NCBI GenBank assembly: GCA_027450185.1
Contig: DAIDKF010000008.1
Coordinates: forward strand, 37,491 to 101,490
Direction: 5' to 3'
Length of the DNA stretch: 64,000 nucleotides
From: Granulicella sp.
Lineage (GTDB): Bacteria > Acidobacteriota > Terriglobia > Terriglobales > Acidobacteriaceae
Shown: one piece after another, positions 40,158 to 49,862 of the stretch
Numbering within the stretch: the first letter of the stretch is position 1
Layout of the letters: each line of letters starts with the position of its first letter
Notes under the pieces: generated by a model
Told to the model about the DNA's origin: nothing
The model's input: the letters and a program-made list of their open reading frames with translations, nothing else
Database searches by the model: none
Position numbers and translations under genes: made by a program

Positions 40158-40787
40158 CTATCGCAAAATCTCAAGAAAGTCTTCCGCAAGCTTCCTCGGC
40201 TGCTCACCCTTCAGCAGCAACCCACCAATCACTGCCACCGAATCCGCTCCCGCATCGACAACACTGCGCGCATTCTCGCGGGTAATCCCTCCAATCGCCA
40301 CCAGCGGTTTCTTCGTCAACTCCCGAGCCCGCCGTACTCCCTCCAGCCCCACCGCGGTCTCCGCATCCGCTTTCGACGCCGTAGCAAACACCGGCCCCAC
40401 TGCCACATAATCAGCACACCCTTCGTCAGCGGCGATCAACTGCTCATCATCGTGCGTCGAAACCCCGATCACGCAAGCCCGGTCTCCCATCAGTGCACGC
40501 ACATCCGCCGGACGCATGTCTTGATGCCCCACATGCACGCCCCACCCAGTCAACAACGCCAGGTCCACGCGGTCATTCAAAATCAGCAAGCAATCCCTGC
40601 CATCAAACTCCGCCGTAATCTCCGCTACGGCGTGCAGCACCTCGTCAGGAGTCCCCATCTTATCTCGATACTGCACCACGCCTACACCTGCCTGCGCCAT
40701 CTCCCGCGCAAACTCCCTCACACTCATCCCACGCGCGTCCAGTGTCGCCCGGTCGATGATCGCATACAGCCTCGGCAACTCCCTCAC
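40158..40787 (-). CDS. thiE: Thiamine-phosphate synthase
   Basis: A 209-residue TIM-barrel enzyme that joins HMP-PP with the thiazole phosphate to give thiamine phosphate. VVQYRDKMGTPDE, LLILNDRVDLALLTG and the phosphate-binding VGPVFATASK and IGGITRENARSVVDAGADSVAVI are all present. I choose GTG 40787 with GAGG 5 nt upstream; the frame is open to TTG 40814. It follows accC by 30 nt and so may be read from the acc transcript. No other thiamine gene or TPP riboswitch is seen here. Confidence 0.92.
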   Translation of the reverse strand: MRELPRLYAIIDRATLDARGMSVREFAREMAQAGVGVVQYRDKMGTPDEVLHAVAEITAEFDGRDCLLILNDRVDLALLTGWGVHVGHQDMRPADVRALMGDRACVIGVSTHDDEQLIAADEGCADYVAVGPVFATASKADAETAVGLEGVRRARELTKKPLVAIGGITRENARSVVDAGADSVAVIGGLLLKGEQPRKLAEDFLEILR

Positions 40788-40817
40788 ACCCACCTCACCT
40801 CGCTGGACACGCAAGCC

Positions 40818-42176
40818 CTAAACCTTCAACTTCTCGCGCTCCAGGAATCGCTCCATGAACTTTGTATCGAACGTCCCTGCCCGGAAATCCGCATCCGCGA
40901 AGATCCGCTGATGCAGCGGAATCGACGTATGAATCCCCTCCACGATGAACTGACTCAGCGCACGCTGCATCTTGTTGATCGCCTCCTCGCGGTCCTTGCC
41001 GTGGCAGATCAGCTTCGCAATCAGCGAGTCGTAATACTGTGGCACCACGCCCTCCGCATACTGCGCCGTATCCACGCGCACGCCATTGCCTCCAGGCAGG
41101 TTGTATACTGTAATCTTGCCTGGACTTGGCGTGAACTTCTCAGGATGCTCCGCATTGATCCGGCACTCAATGGCATGCCCGATCATCTCCGGCTGCTTGG
41201 GCACAATCTCGTCCAGCCTCTCGCCCGCCGCAATCCGCAACTGCGCCTTCACCAGGTCCACGCCCGTCACCATCTCGGTCACGCAGTGTTCCACCTGGAT
41301 GCGCGTATTCATCTCGATGAAATAAATCGACCCGTCTTCATCCATCAAGAACTCGATCGTCCCAGCATTCCAGTAGCCAATATCCTTCAGCGACCGCCGG
41401 ATGATCTTGCCCATCTCCTCACGCTGCTTCGGTGTAATCTGCAGGCTCGGAGCCTCTTCAATCAGCTTCTGATGGCGCCGCTGAATCGAGCACTCTCGCT
41501 CCCCCAAGCTCATCACGCGGCCATGCTCATCGGCCAACACCTGGAACTCGATATGCCGCGGCCGCTCAATAAACTTTTCCATATACAGCGCGCCATTCGA
41601 GAACGCATTAAGCGCCTCATGCGACGCCTGCTGAAACAGCGTAGGCAGTTCTTCCTTGCTCCGGCAGATCCGCATCCCGCGTCCGCCGCCACCCGCGACT
41701 GCCTTCAGCATCACCGGATATCCCACGCCCTGCGCCCACTCCAACGCCGCGCCAACATCCTGAATAGCCCCATCGCTACCCGGCAGAATGGGGACCTTGG
41801 CCCTCTTCATTGTCTGCCGCGCCGTAGCCTTCTCGCCCATCATCCGTGTCACCTCTGGCGGTGGCCCAATGAACTTGATGTTCGACGCGCGACACACCTC
41901 CGCGAAGTTCGCATTCTCGCTCAGCATCCCGTATCCCGGATGAATCGCATCCGCGCCCGCAATCTCCGCTGCCGAGATCACCGCCGGAACATTCAGATAG
42001 CTGTCCTTCGACTGCGGCGGTCCAATACAGATCGCCTCATCCGCAAACCGCACATGCAGGCTGTTGCGGTCGGCCTCAGAGTACACTGCCACCGTGCGAA
42101 TTCCCATCTCCTTGCACGCACTGATCACGCGCAGTGCAATCTCCCCACGATTAGCAATCATTACCTTACGAAACAT
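40818..42176 (-). CDS. accC: Acetyl-CoA carboxylase, biotin carboxylase subunit
   Basis: A 452-residue ATP-grasp enzyme that carboxylates the biotin on BCCP in the first step of fatty-acid synthesis. The N-terminus [17 protein letters not shown], the glycine loop [25 protein letters not shown] and the catalytic [10 protein letters not shown] are intact. Length is normal. It lies 119 nt downstream of accB; the gap has no gene, and the pair probably forms one transcript with the upstream M24 peptidase gene, an order seen in many bacteria. Confidence 0.96.
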   Translation of the reverse strand: MFRKVMIANRGEIALRVISACKEMGIRTVAVYSEADRNSLHVRFADEAICIGPPQSKDSYLNVPAVISAAEIAGADAIHPGYGMLSENANFAEVCRASNIKFIGPPPEVTRMMGEKATARQTMKRAKVPILPGSDGAIQDVGAALEWAQGVGYPVMLKAVAGGGGRGMRICRSKEELPTLFQQASHEALNAFSNGALYMEKFIERPRHIEFQVLADEHGRVMSLGERECSIQRRHQKLIEEAPSLQITPKQREEMGKIIRRSLKDIGYWNAGTIEFLMDEDGSIYFIEMNTRIQVEHCVTEMVTGVDLVKAQLRIAAGERLDEIVPKQPEMIGHAIECRINAEHPEKFTPSPGKITVYNLPGGNGVRVDTAQYAEGVVPQYYDSLIAKLICHGKDREEAINKMQRALSQFIVEGIHTSIPLHQRIFADADFRAGTFDTKFMERFLEREKLKV

Positions 42177-42295
42177 GCTCTGCCTTTGCTCATTTTCTTA
42201 AAATCCAGCGATAAATCATCATGTGTCCCGAAACGTTTATCATCCTTCGGGGTAGCCAGAGAATCTCCATCTTTCCCGCCGCGACTAACTGCGCA

Positions 42296-42829
42296 TTACT
42301 TGATCGCAAACAGCGGTTGTCCATACTCCACCGGCTGCTCGCGCTTCAGAAAGACATGCACAATCTTGCCGGCCGCATCACTCTCAATCTCGTTCATCAG
42401 CTTCATGGCCTCGACGATGCAAAGCACCTTCCCTACGCCGACCATATCGCCGACCTGCACAAACGGTGGCGAATCCGGTGAAGGCGCATCGTAGAAAGTC
42501 CCCACAATCGGCGACTTCACAATGTGCGCCCCAGCCCACGGATCAGCCGCAGGCGCCTCTGGCGCCGCAGCCGCTGCAATATTCAACGGTGCAGCCGGCG
42601 CTGCAACCACAGGTGCCAGCGCGGGAACGGCACTCCCCTTCGCCGCCGCCAGCAACGCCGCCATCTGGGCCGCATCGATCCCCGGTGCTGCCGCCACAGC
42701 CTCTCCCGCAAACCGCAGCGCGACCTTCATATCCGGCCGCTCCATCTCAAACTCGGCAATCCCGTTGGCCTTCAAAAACTCAACCAACTCCTTCAACTCC
42801 CGCAAATCATTACCTTCCGTGCCTGCCAT
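42296..42829 (-). CDS. accB: Acetyl-CoA carboxylase biotin carboxyl carrier protein
   Basis: A 177-residue BCCP. The N-terminal segment (LRELKELVEFLKANGIAEFE) is the dimerisation part, then an Ala/Pro-rich flexible linker at about 55-100, and the C-terminal biotinyl domain with the biotin-attachment lysine K143 in VEAMKLMNEI. SPIVGTFYDAPSPDSPPFV is the characteristic thumb region. I start it at ATG 42829, with AGGA 4 nt upstream; the frame extends to 42901 but would lie against the upstream gene end. Partner of AccC. Confidence 0.95.
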   Translation of the reverse strand: MAGTEGNDLRELKELVEFLKANGIAEFEMERPDMKVALRFAGEAVAAAPGIDAAQMAALLAAAKGSAVPALAPVVAAPAAPLNIAAAAAPEAPAADPWAGAHIVKSPIVGTFYDAPSPDSPPFVQVGDMVGVGKVLCIVEAMKLMNEIESDAAGKIVHVFLKREQPVEYGQPLFAIK

Positions 42830-42885
42830 GCGTTCCTGCTCCTCAACCTTCGTTTTACGAATCACTTCAGTACAAATCCCTGCCT

Positions 42886-44037
42886 TTACACCTGAATCCA
42901 ATCCTTGCGACTGGCCGCCGTCAGCAACTCACAGCCGCCTTCGGTCACCAGCACCATATCCTCAATCCGAACCCCAAACGCCTTGGCGTCCGGGCCAGAT
43001 CCTTTGCCGCGGGAGTTCGACCGCCGACCGCCTTTCACAGCCCCACTAGAAAGATACGCTCCGGGCTCGATCGTAATCACCATCCCGGGTTCCAGCACCT
43101 GTTCCTGCTTCGCCGCAATCCTTGGTTCCTCATGAATCTCCAACCCAACACCGTGTCCGGTCGAATGCGAAAACTCCTTCTCCAGCCCTGCCTTGCGCAG
43201 CACTGATCGTGCTACCTCATCGACGTCACTGCAGCGAACTCCCGCCGCTACAGCCTCAATCGCCGCCTGCTGAGCTTCCAGCACCGAATGATACACGTCC
43301 CACTCCCGTTCGTTCCCACGCCCCAGGTGTACGGTCCGCGTCATGTCCGAGCAATACCCCTCCAACACCACCCCAAAGTCCAGCGTCACAAAGCCCTGTT
43401 CCGGCAGTTTCGCCCCCGTTGCCCGCCCATGCGGCAGCGCCGACCGCTCTCCGCTGGCCACGATCGTCTCAAAGCTCATCGCCTCCGCCCCCGCCAGCCG
43501 CGCCATAAACTCCAACTGCGCCGCAACTGCAACCTCCGTCACTCCAGGCACCACATACGGCAGCATCGCATCGAACAGCCCGCATCCCAGCGCTGCCGCC
43601 CTGCGCATCCGCAAGATTTCGTCCTCATCCTTCACCTGGCGCAGCCTCGCCACCAACCCCTTGGTCGCCACCAGAAAGCTCCGCCTCAACGTCCCGGGCA
43701 GCGCTTTTCTCATCGACTCCAGCGCCATCACCGTCGTTTGCTCCACATCAAACGCGCATTTTTTCACTCCCGCAGCCGCCAGCCACTCCACCGCCTGCAC
43801 TGCCGGCGCTCGCCGGTCGATCACCACCCGTACTCCCTCCACCTCAGCGCCAGCCTGCGTCGAATACCGTCCATCTGTGAACAGCGCAGCCCGTCCGCCC
43901 ACTAGTGCCACCGCTCCGCTCGACCCCGTAAACCCGCTCAGATAGCGCACATCTGGCCCATGCGTCACCACCAGGGCGTCTGCCCCGGCCGCCACTACGG
44001 ACCGCATCGCTCTCTTCCGCCGTACCTTTTCGTGCAT
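42886..44037 (-). CDS. M24-family metallopeptidase, Xaa-Pro aminopeptidase-like
   Basis: A 383-residue cytoplasmic peptidase with an N-terminal creatinase-like domain (1-125, ADALVVTHGPDVRYLSGFTGSSG) and a pita-bread catalytic domain. The metal ligands are visible: two Asp in VTLDFGVVLEGYCSDMTRTV, His in STGHGVGLEIHEEP, Glu in ITIEPGAY and Glu in GVRIEDMVLVTEGG. It should cleave N-terminal residues before proline or a dipeptide. It is the first gene before accB. ATG 44037 sits directly after GGGGAG (no spacer); an in-frame ATG 30 nt inside is also possible. Confidence 0.9.
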   Translation of the reverse strand: MHEKVRRKRAMRSVVAAGADALVVTHGPDVRYLSGFTGSSGAVALVGGRAALFTDGRYSTQAGAEVEGVRVVIDRRAPAVQAVEWLAAAGVKKCAFDVEQTTVMALESMRKALPGTLRRSFLVATKGLVARLRQVKDEDEILRMRRAAALGCGLFDAMLPYVVPGVTEVAVAAQLEFMARLAGAEAMSFETIVASGERSALPHGRATGAKLPEQGFVTLDFGVVLEGYCSDMTRTVHLGRGNEREWDVYHSVLEAQQAAIEAVAAGVRCSDVDEVARSVLRKAGLEKEFSHSTGHGVGLEIHEEPRIAAKQEQVLEPGMVITIEPGAYLSSGAVKGGRRSNSRGKGSGPDAKAFGVRIEDMVLVTEGGCELLTAASRKDWIQV

Positions 44038-44125
44038 CTCCCCATATTACCTTTGTCCCACGCCCATCACACTCTCTGAAGCCTTACTCGTTACCCCCCA
44101 ATCTCTGTTCCCGGTATCATGACAT

Positions 44126-45016
44126 ATGCACCGCGGTTTTCCTCCTAACAGCCTCCCCGAGCCGCACCACGTCACCCGTCGCGGCTTTCTCGGCTACATG
44201 GCTACTGCAGCCGGCCTGGGCCTGGCCGCTTACTCCGGGACCCACGCCCGCCACGAGTTCGAAATCACCCGCGCCACCCTCCCCATCCGCAATCTCCCCG
44301 ACGCATTCCATGGCTTCCGCATCGTCCAGATGAGCGACCTTCACCTCGAGGAGTACACCGAGACTTGGTTTCTGGAGCACATGGTCGCCCAGGTCAACGC
44401 CCTCGCCCCCGACCTCGTCCTCATCACCGGTGACTTCGTCAGCCGGGGTCCGCTCGCACTCCCCGTCTCCTGGCAAGCCGCCGGCGCAGCCGCCGAGATC
44501 CTCTCCACCCTCAAAGCTCCCCAGCGCTTCGGCGTCCTCGGCAACCACGACGTCAACGTCGGGGCAGAGCACGTAATCCGCCCCCTCGAAGCCCACGGAA
44601 CCCCCATCCTCGTCGATAGCTACAGCCCCATCGAGCGCGGCTCCGACGTCTTCTGGCTCTGCGGCTCCAACGACGCCGGAACCCGCGTCCCCGACCTCAA
44701 CTTCGCCATCCCCGCCCGCCCCAACGCACCCGTCATCTTTATGTGCCACGAGCCGGACTACGCCGAACAGGTCATCCTTCACCCCCGCTTCCCGCTCATC
44801 GACCTCATGCTCTCAGGCCATACCCACGGCGGCCAGATTCGCCTCCCCTACATCGGCCCACTTATCCTCCCAGGCATGGGCCAGAAGTACGTCGAAGGCC
44901 TCTTCCATCTCGGCCACATGCAGCTCTACGTCAACCGCGGCATCGGCACCGTTGGCATTCCCTTCCGCCTCAACTGCCCCGCTGAACTAACCCACATTAC
45001 CCTCGTCCGCGCATAA
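44126..45016 (+). CDS. Tat-exported metallophosphoesterase (YaeI-like)
   Basis: A 296-residue calcineurin-fold phosphoesterase. The N-terminus carries a twin-arginine signal (HVTRRGFLGYMATAAGLGLA, about residues 12-32), so it folds in the cytoplasm and is exported or membrane-anchored. All metal motifs are present: QMSDLHLE, LITGDFVS, LGNHDVN, FMCHEPD and LSGHTHGGQIRLP. Relatives hydrolyse phosphodiesters, including lipid or nucleotide substrates; no specific substrate can be named. It is divergent from the M24 peptidase gene with an 88-bp gap. Confidence 0.9.
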   Translation: MHRGFPPNSLPEPHHVTRRGFLGYMATAAGLGLAAYSGTHARHEFEITRATLPIRNLPDAFHGFRIVQMSDLHLEEYTETWFLEHMVAQVNALAPDLVLITGDFVSRGPLALPVSWQAAGAAAEILSTLKAPQRFGVLGNHDVNVGAEHVIRPLEAHGTPILVDSYSPIERGSDVFWLCGSNDAGTRVPDLNFAIPARPNAPVIFMCHEPDYAEQVILHPRFPLIDLMLSGHTHGGQIRLPYIGPLILPGMGQKYVEGLFHLGHMQLYVNRGIGTVGIPFRLNCPAELTHITLVRA

Positions 45017-45114
45017 AAAGGCCGCGCAGTTAAGTAAGCACAACCCTCACCTAACGTTCGACTCATTCGCATTTTCCACGGGCTGTGAAACACCTCCCAG
45101 CTCGCGCTTCCCAC

Positions 45115-45375
45115 CTATCGCGCACTGCCCACAGGCTTCTTCTTCCCCGGCTCCGCCACCAATCCTTTGTGTGTCACGCCACTCTTCACGTCCATCCAGT
45201 TGTCCAGCAAGCTCTTTCGAAACCGCCACCGGTTCCCCAGCTTGAACGCCGGCACAAACCCCTCCGAAGCATACCGGTAGAGCGTATCTCCACTGATCCC
45301 AAGATAGTCCGCAGCCTGGCGAATATCCATCACCTCGCGGAGCACCAACTGTCCCTGCGTTGTTCCTGCGGCCAT
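45115..45375 (-). CDS. Small helix-turn-helix protein, excisionase/MerR-like
   Basis: An 86-residue protein with one winged HTH of the HTH_17 (excisionase/AlpA) type: REVMDIRQAADYLGISGDTL, then YASEGFVPAFKLGNRWRF. A basic, Gly/Lys-rich tail follows. Such proteins bind DNA as phage excisionases or as chromosomal regulators. I start it at ATG 45375, with GGAG 6 nt upstream; the frame is open to 45525, but the extra part is Trp/Cys-rich and unconvincing. No integrase, att site or phage gene is near, so a regulatory role is likelier. The target is unknown. Confidence 0.75.
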   Translation of the reverse strand: MAAGTTQGQLVLREVMDIRQAADYLGISGDTLYRYASEGFVPAFKLGNRWRFRKSLLDNWMDVKSGVTHKGLVAEPGKKKPVGSAR

Positions 45376-45614
45376 AAACATCTCCAATCCTGGGTGAATC
45401 GTACGGAAATTACCTGTGCACCCCATGTTGTACCTGTTTTTCCACAGGCAGACAAGGCTTTTGTTCAATCCACTCCCACCTTGCCACCATCCATCAATTA
45501 GTACATCAGCCCTGCACAACTTCACCCATCCCCAGACTGCACTTCAAGCAATACATCAATAAGTAGTAGCAGGTTATTGTAGAATTGGTGATAATTATAA
45601 ATATATGACCGAGT

Positions 45615-45668
45615 GAAAGCCTCCAAGTCCCACTGACCGCCCCTAATTGTCGGTTGTCGGAGGCTTTC
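45615..45668 (-). repeat. 10-bp inverted repeat at the 3' end of the Fe-S oxidoreductase gene
   Basis: GAAAGCCTCC (45615-45624) and GGAGGCTTTC (45659-45668) are perfect inverted copies 34 nt apart, one inside the last codons of the Fe-S gene and one after its stop. An AT-rich tract (TATATTTATAATTAT on the minus strand) follows at about 45590-45607. It could form a long hairpin at the transcript end, but there is no clean U-run, so terminator function is uncertain. Confidence 0.35.
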
Positions 45669-47970
45669 CGCTCCGCTTGGGCTCCCACTTTTTACGCACT
45701 GCAACCGGCACTGTCACCACTGCAACCTCTTCTACCGGTGGCAAATTAGCTGCTGCAGCCTTGGGCACCCACTTTTTCCGAACGCTCGCCACTGGCTCAG
45801 CCTGCGACGTCTCCTGCACTACCTGAGCAGGCATAGGGCTAGCCGCAGCTTTTGCTATCACAACCTCTTTCACCGCCACACTCGTCGCAGGCGCTACGGC
45901 AGCAGGCGCCACCGATGCCAGCCTCACACTCTCACCAGCGCGTCGCAGCACGCTCTCCAGCAGCAACTCAGCCACATCCTTCACGGCAATTCCACCAGCC
46001 TCGCCCTTGCCCGGCGTACTCTCTAGCATGCTCTTGCAGAACGGGCACCCCACCGCAAGCACAGCTCCCTCTCCACGCCCGTCCAGGTGTGCCTGTGCCT
46101 CCCTGTATCGGTTATCCGAGATCCGCTCCGGCCCTTCCTCTTCTTCCTTCCAGAACTGTCCACCGCCTGCCCCACAACAGAACGAGTTCTCACGCTTCCG
46201 TTCCAACTCCACAAACTCATTCGTGAGCACGCGCAGGACATTGCGCGGCGCTTCATACACCCCACCATGCCGCCCCAGGTAGCAGGGATCGTGATACGCT
46301 ACGGCCGACGCACTCGCCTCCACCGCCAGCCGTCCATCAGCGATCAGCGACTCCAGATATTCCGTATGGTGCATCACTTTGAAGTCGCAGCCAATCTGCT
46401 TATATTCCTTGCCAATCGTGTTCATGCAATGCGGACAAGTAGCCACAATCAGCTTCGGACGCACCGTCGCCAGCGTCGCTACATTCTGATCCGCCAGTTG
46501 CCGATACAGATACTCGTTCCCCGCCCTCCGCGCACTGTCACCCGTGCAGCGCTCCTGCTTCCCCAGCACCGCAAAGTTCACTCCCGCACGCGTCAGCAAC
46601 TGCACAAACGCGCGCGCCGTCTTCTGCGACTGCGGATCATAACTCGCCGCACATCCCACCCAATACAAAACATCCGGCGCGGGATTCTCCTCCACAGTCG
46701 GAACCGCCAGCCCCTCCGCCCAGGCCATGCGCTGGTCGTGGTTGATCCCCCACGGATTATTGGCCCGCTCCATCCCCCGGAACGCCGTCTGCAACTGCGT
46801 CGGAAACTCGCCCTCGATCATCACCTGCTGCCGCCGGATGTCGATGATATCCAGCATCTGCTCGTTCTGGGTCGGACAAACCTCCATGCAGGCACCACAG
46901 GTCGTACAAGCCCAGACCGCCTCCGTCGACAGCGCAAATCCCAGCAGCGGCCGCGGGCTCTCCCCACCCTTCTCAAATCCGGTTCCACTCCGCGCCAGCG
47001 AGTTCAACTCCATCCGCTTATTGATCTCCAGCGCCGCCGGGCTCAGCGCCTTCCCCGTAGCCGCCGCCGGACAGACATCCTGGCAGCGGTTGCACTGGAT
47101 ACACGCATACGCATCCAGCAGCCGCGGCCACCCCAGGTCCTCCAGCCGCCGGGCGCCGAGCTTCGGCTCCTCCGACTCCAAATTCACATCCAGCGCTGGC
47201 AGCACTCCCGGCGAGGCCTCCCGCGCCACCAGATATTTCACTGGCGCCATCATCAGGTGAATGTGCTTCGTATACGGGAAGTACATCAGGAACAGCAGCA
47301 CACTGCCCAGCGCACCCCAAAACCCAAACACCCGCCAGGCCTCCGCGTCCGCAGGCGTAAACCCATGCGAGAGCAACGTAGCGAACGGCTGAAACCGGTC
47401 CGGCCCCTCCGCCGCCAGCTTCGCTCCCGCACCCATCGCCCGACTTCCCACATGAAACAGAATGAACACTGAAACAATCAACGAATCCCGCGTGATATAC
47501 CACCGCCGCACATCCTCATGCAGCAGCGTCCGTTCATTGAAACGAAAGTCCCTCCGGCTGGGCAGAAAGAATCTCCGCACCACCAGCGCAACAACTCCAA
47601 TCATCACCAGAGCGCTGAAAACATCCGCCAACAGGTTGTAGCTCGCCCCCGCCCAATTCGCGGACGAGATCGAAACCGGGAAAAATCCCTCCAGAGCATC
47701 AACGCAATTCACCAGAATGTAGAAGCTGAACCCATAAAAAATGAACGAGTGAAAGAAGCTGACCACCGGCCGCCTCCGAAACGTCCGGTTCTGTAGCAGC
47801 GTCGTGGTCAACGCATACCACGTCCTCGCAGCCAGCCGATTCCACCGCGCATCCACATCCGGTTGCCCGGCCGCAACGCGCCGATACAGCCGGTAGAATC
47901 CCCTGATGCCCAACAACCCCGTAACAACCGCGAACACTAGGAAGGCTATTTTCTGCTCGAATGGCAGCAT
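45643..47970 (-). CDS. Membrane Fe-S oxidoreductase, putative ETF:quinone oxidoreductase (EtfD-like)
   Basis: A 775-residue protein. It has five N-terminal TM helices resembling the NarI/HdrE cytochrome b fold, then two [4Fe-4S] motifs (CIQCNRCQDVCP and CTTCGACMEVCP) and two CCG domains (LYWVGCAASYDP, RCTGDSARR, HDPCYLGRHGG, FCCGAGGG) as in HdrD/GlpC. A 110-residue Ala/Val-rich C-terminal tail contains two copies of VRKKW[VE]PK. It lies 46 nt after etfA on the same strand, so it very likely passes electrons from ETF to quinone. I prefer ATG 47970, preceded by GGTGAG, to GTG 47979. Confidence 0.85.
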   Translation of the reverse strand: MLPFEQKIAFLVFAVVTGLLGIRGFYRLYRRVAAGQPDVDARWNRLAARTWYALTTTLLQNRTFRRRPVVSFFHSFIFYGFSFYILVNCVDALEGFFPVSISSANWAGASYNLLADVFSALVMIGVVALVVRRFFLPSRRDFRFNERTLLHEDVRRWYITRDSLIVSVFILFHVGSRAMGAGAKLAAEGPDRFQPFATLLSHGFTPADAEAWRVFGFWGALGSVLLFLMYFPYTKHIHLMMAPVKYLVAREASPGVLPALDVNLESEEPKLGARRLEDLGWPRLLDAYACIQCNRCQDVCPAAATGKALSPAALEINKRMELNSLARSGTGFEKGGESPRPLLGFALSTEAVWACTTCGACMEVCPTQNEQMLDIIDIRRQQVMIEGEFPTQLQTAFRGMERANNPWGINHDQRMAWAEGLAVPTVEENPAPDVLYWVGCAASYDPQSQKTARAFVQLLTRAGVNFAVLGKQERCTGDSARRAGNEYLYRQLADQNVATLATVRPKLIVATCPHCMNTIGKEYKQIGCDFKVMHHTEYLESLIADGRLAVEASASAVAYHDPCYLGRHGGVYEAPRNVLRVLTNEFVELERKRENSFCCGAGGGQFWKEEEEGPERISDNRYREAQAHLDGRGEGAVLAVGCPFCKSMLESTPGKGEAGGIAVKDVAELLLESVLRRAGESVRLASVAPAAVAPATSVAVKEVVIAKAAASPMPAQVVQETSQAEPVASVRKKWVPKAAAANLPPVEEVAVVTVPVAVRKKWEPKRSGKPPTTDN

Positions 47971-48015
47971 CGAACTCACCCATGCATCTCTCGCCAGGCC
48001 GTTACGGCCCAGCGC

Positions 48016-48966
48016 TTACTTGTGCAGTTCCTGAATCACAGCCGGGACAATCTCTTTCACATCGCCCACAATACCGTAATCCACAATCTTGAAGATAGGC
48101 GCGTCCGCATCTTTATTGATCGCAACAACGCATTTGCTCTTGTTCATCCCCGAAAGATGCTGCACTGCGCCCGAAATCCCAACCGCAATATAGGCCTTTG
48201 GCTGCACCGTCTTTCCCGTCTGCCCCACCTGTTCTGCATACGGTCTCCAGCCCGCATCCACAACGGCGCGCGTAGCTCCAATCGCCGCTCCGAGCGGGTC
48301 TGCTAGCCCCTCCACCAACTGCGTGAAGCCTTCTGCACTCCCAACGCCACGCCCGCCCGCAACCACAATATCGGCCTCGGTCAAGGCAATGCGCCCGGTC
48401 TTCTCCTTCGTGCTTCCGGTAATCACCAGCCGCCGCTGTGGCAGTTCCAGATCCACGTCAAACTGCTCCGCCGCAGCTCTCCCGGCCACCGCAGCAGCGA
48501 ATGCTCCCGGCTTCACCGTCGCAACGATCACCGCTCCCTGCGCCTCAACCCGTTCCGTAACCCGCGTCAGGTAGGTGTAGTGCTCCGCATGCAGCACTCC
48601 GCCCTCATCCTTCAAGCTGATCACGTCTTCCAGCAGCGGCGCATCCAGCTTCACCGCAACCCTCGGACTATACTCCCGCCCGCTGCGGCTGCCCGCAATC
48701 ATCACCACCTCGGCCTCGCCTTCGGTAGCAATCTGCGCCACCGCGGCAGACCAAATCTCCGCATCGTACTGCGCCAGTTCCGGAGCATCCGCAACCAGGA
48801 CCTGGTCCACCACCAACGCCGCAGCCGCAGCCACCGGGGCCACTCCGCTCCCCAGCACCAGCGCCGTAACACCGCCTTCGCGATTCAGTCCGCGCGCTGC
48901 CGTCACTAACTCATATGCGCTCTTGTTCAGTGCACCATTCGCATGTTCCGCAATAATCAAAATCAT
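48016..48966 (-). CDS. etfA: Electron transfer flavoprotein, alpha subunit
   Basis: A 316-residue ETF-alpha. The C-terminal FAD-binding domain is unmistakable ([32 protein letters not shown], then [16 protein letters not shown] and [12 protein letters not shown]). It accepts electrons from acyl-CoA dehydrogenases as a heterodimer with EtfB. Its start overlaps the etfB stop by 4 nt, and the membrane Fe-S gene follows. Confidence 0.95.
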   Translation of the reverse strand: MILIIAEHANGALNKSAYELVTAARGLNREGGVTALVLGSGVAPVAAAAALVVDQVLVADAPELAQYDAEIWSAAVAQIATEGEAEVVMIAGSRSGREYSPRVAVKLDAPLLEDVISLKDEGGVLHAEHYTYLTRVTERVEAQGAVIVATVKPGAFAAAVAGRAAAEQFDVDLELPQRRLVITGSTKEKTGRIALTEADIVVAGGRGVGSAEGFTQLVEGLADPLGAAIGATRAVVDAGWRPYAEQVGQTGKTVQPKAYIAVGISGAVQHLSGMNKSKCVVAINKDADAPIFKIVDYGIVGDVKEIVPAVIQELHK

Positions 48967-49721
48967 CCAATCACCCCAGCTTCTTCCCGCAACATCTTCA
49001 CCAACTGCGCCGCAGCCGCAGCCGCGTCCTTACCGTCCAGAATCTTCTTCAGCCGTTCCTTCACCTGGATCTCCACGCCGCTGACCTTCACCTTCGGAGC
49101 AACGCCAAACCCATCCAGCGTCTCCTTGCGAATCTCCTTCTTCTTCGACTTCATAATGTTTGGCAGCGTCGGATAGCGCGGCTCATTCAACCCCTGCTGC
49201 GTCGTCACCACCACCGGCAGCGCCACTTCAAACGACTCGCTCCCCTCATCGGCCTCATGTCTTCCAACTAGCATCGTGCCCTTCAACTCCAGCGCATTGG
49301 TCCATGTCGCCTGCGGCCATTGCAACCGCTCCGCCGTCGCCGCTCCCAGCGCCTGACTGTCCCAATCCGCCTGCTGGCCCCCACAAAAGATCAACTCCGC
49401 CTGCTCCGTCTTTGCAATCTGCGCCACCACGGCACTCAGCGCAATCACGTCGAGCACCACCTCAGTCACCACATGAATCCCACGGTCCGCTCCCATCGCC
49501 AGCGCCGTCCGCAACGCTTCCTCTGCGCGCGTCGGCCCCACAGCGACAGCAATGATCTCGGCCTCAGACCCACGCTCCCGCAGCCGTAGCGCCTCCTCCA
49601 CGCCATACTCGTCCATGGTGTCCATCACCAGCTTGCTGCCTTCCAACTCCACCGCGCCATTCCGCACTCTCACGCTCTCTTCCGCGTCGAGGACCTGGCG
49701 TATCAACGTCAAAATTCGCAT
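48963..49721 (-). CDS. etfB: Electron transfer flavoprotein, beta subunit
   Basis: A 252-residue ETF-beta of the adenine-nucleotide alpha-hydrolase fold, holding AMP and forming the partner-docking surface. [43 protein letters not shown] and the conserved [26 protein letters not shown] near the C-terminus are typical. First gene of etfB-etfA-Fe-S protein; its promoter shares a 141-bp divergent region with an acyl-CoA dehydrogenase gene, which contains a putative regulon operator. Confidence 0.95.
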   Translation of the reverse strand: MRILTLIRQVLDAEESVRVRNGAVELEGSKLVMDTMDEYGVEEALRLRERGSEAEIIAVAVGPTRAEEALRTALAMGADRGIHVVTEVVLDVIALSAVVAQIAKTEQAELIFCGGQQADWDSQALGAATAERLQWPQATWTNALELKGTMLVGRHEADEGSESFEVALPVVVTTQQGLNEPRYPTLPNIMKSKKKEIRKETLDGFGVAPKVKVSGVEIQVKERLKKILDGKDAAAAAAQLVKMLREEAGVIG

Positions 49722-49810
49722 CCGTCCAACTCCTGGCCTATCCTGAAGCGCATTCTCTCCACTACGATAGCAACGCCGTAATTTGCGCGTTACACTTCTG
49801 ATCTGTTAAT

Positions 49811-49825
49811 TTACCCTCGGGTAGA
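49811..49825. promoter_or_regulatory. Putative fatty-acid regulon operator, etfB/acd site
   Basis: TTACCCTCGGGTAGA contains the perfect inverted repeat TACCC-TC-GGGTA. It lies between divergent etfB and acyl-CoA dehydrogenase genes, 37 nt before the latter. It shares the core ACCSTCSG with sites at 54269, 56840 and 58761 upstream of other beta-oxidation genes. The likely binder is the TetR protein encoded at 56944-57693. Confidence 0.5.
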
Positions 49826-49862
49826 ATAACTACGCAACCCCTTTCCGGAGAAACCTTCGCCC

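Noticed and set aside
39993..42494. 833-codon plus-strand ORF
   Set aside because: Runs antisense to thiE, accC and part of accB and an APC gene; the Arg/His/Pro-rich composition is typical of a shadow frame.
45415..45450. DnaA-box-like sequence near TTTTTCCACAG
   Set aside because: A single weak match without further boxes or dnaA/dnaN genes; not an origin.
46087..47472. 461-codon plus-strand ORF
   Set aside because: Antisense to the Fe-S oxidoreductase; Arg/Gln/His-rich shadow with no domain.
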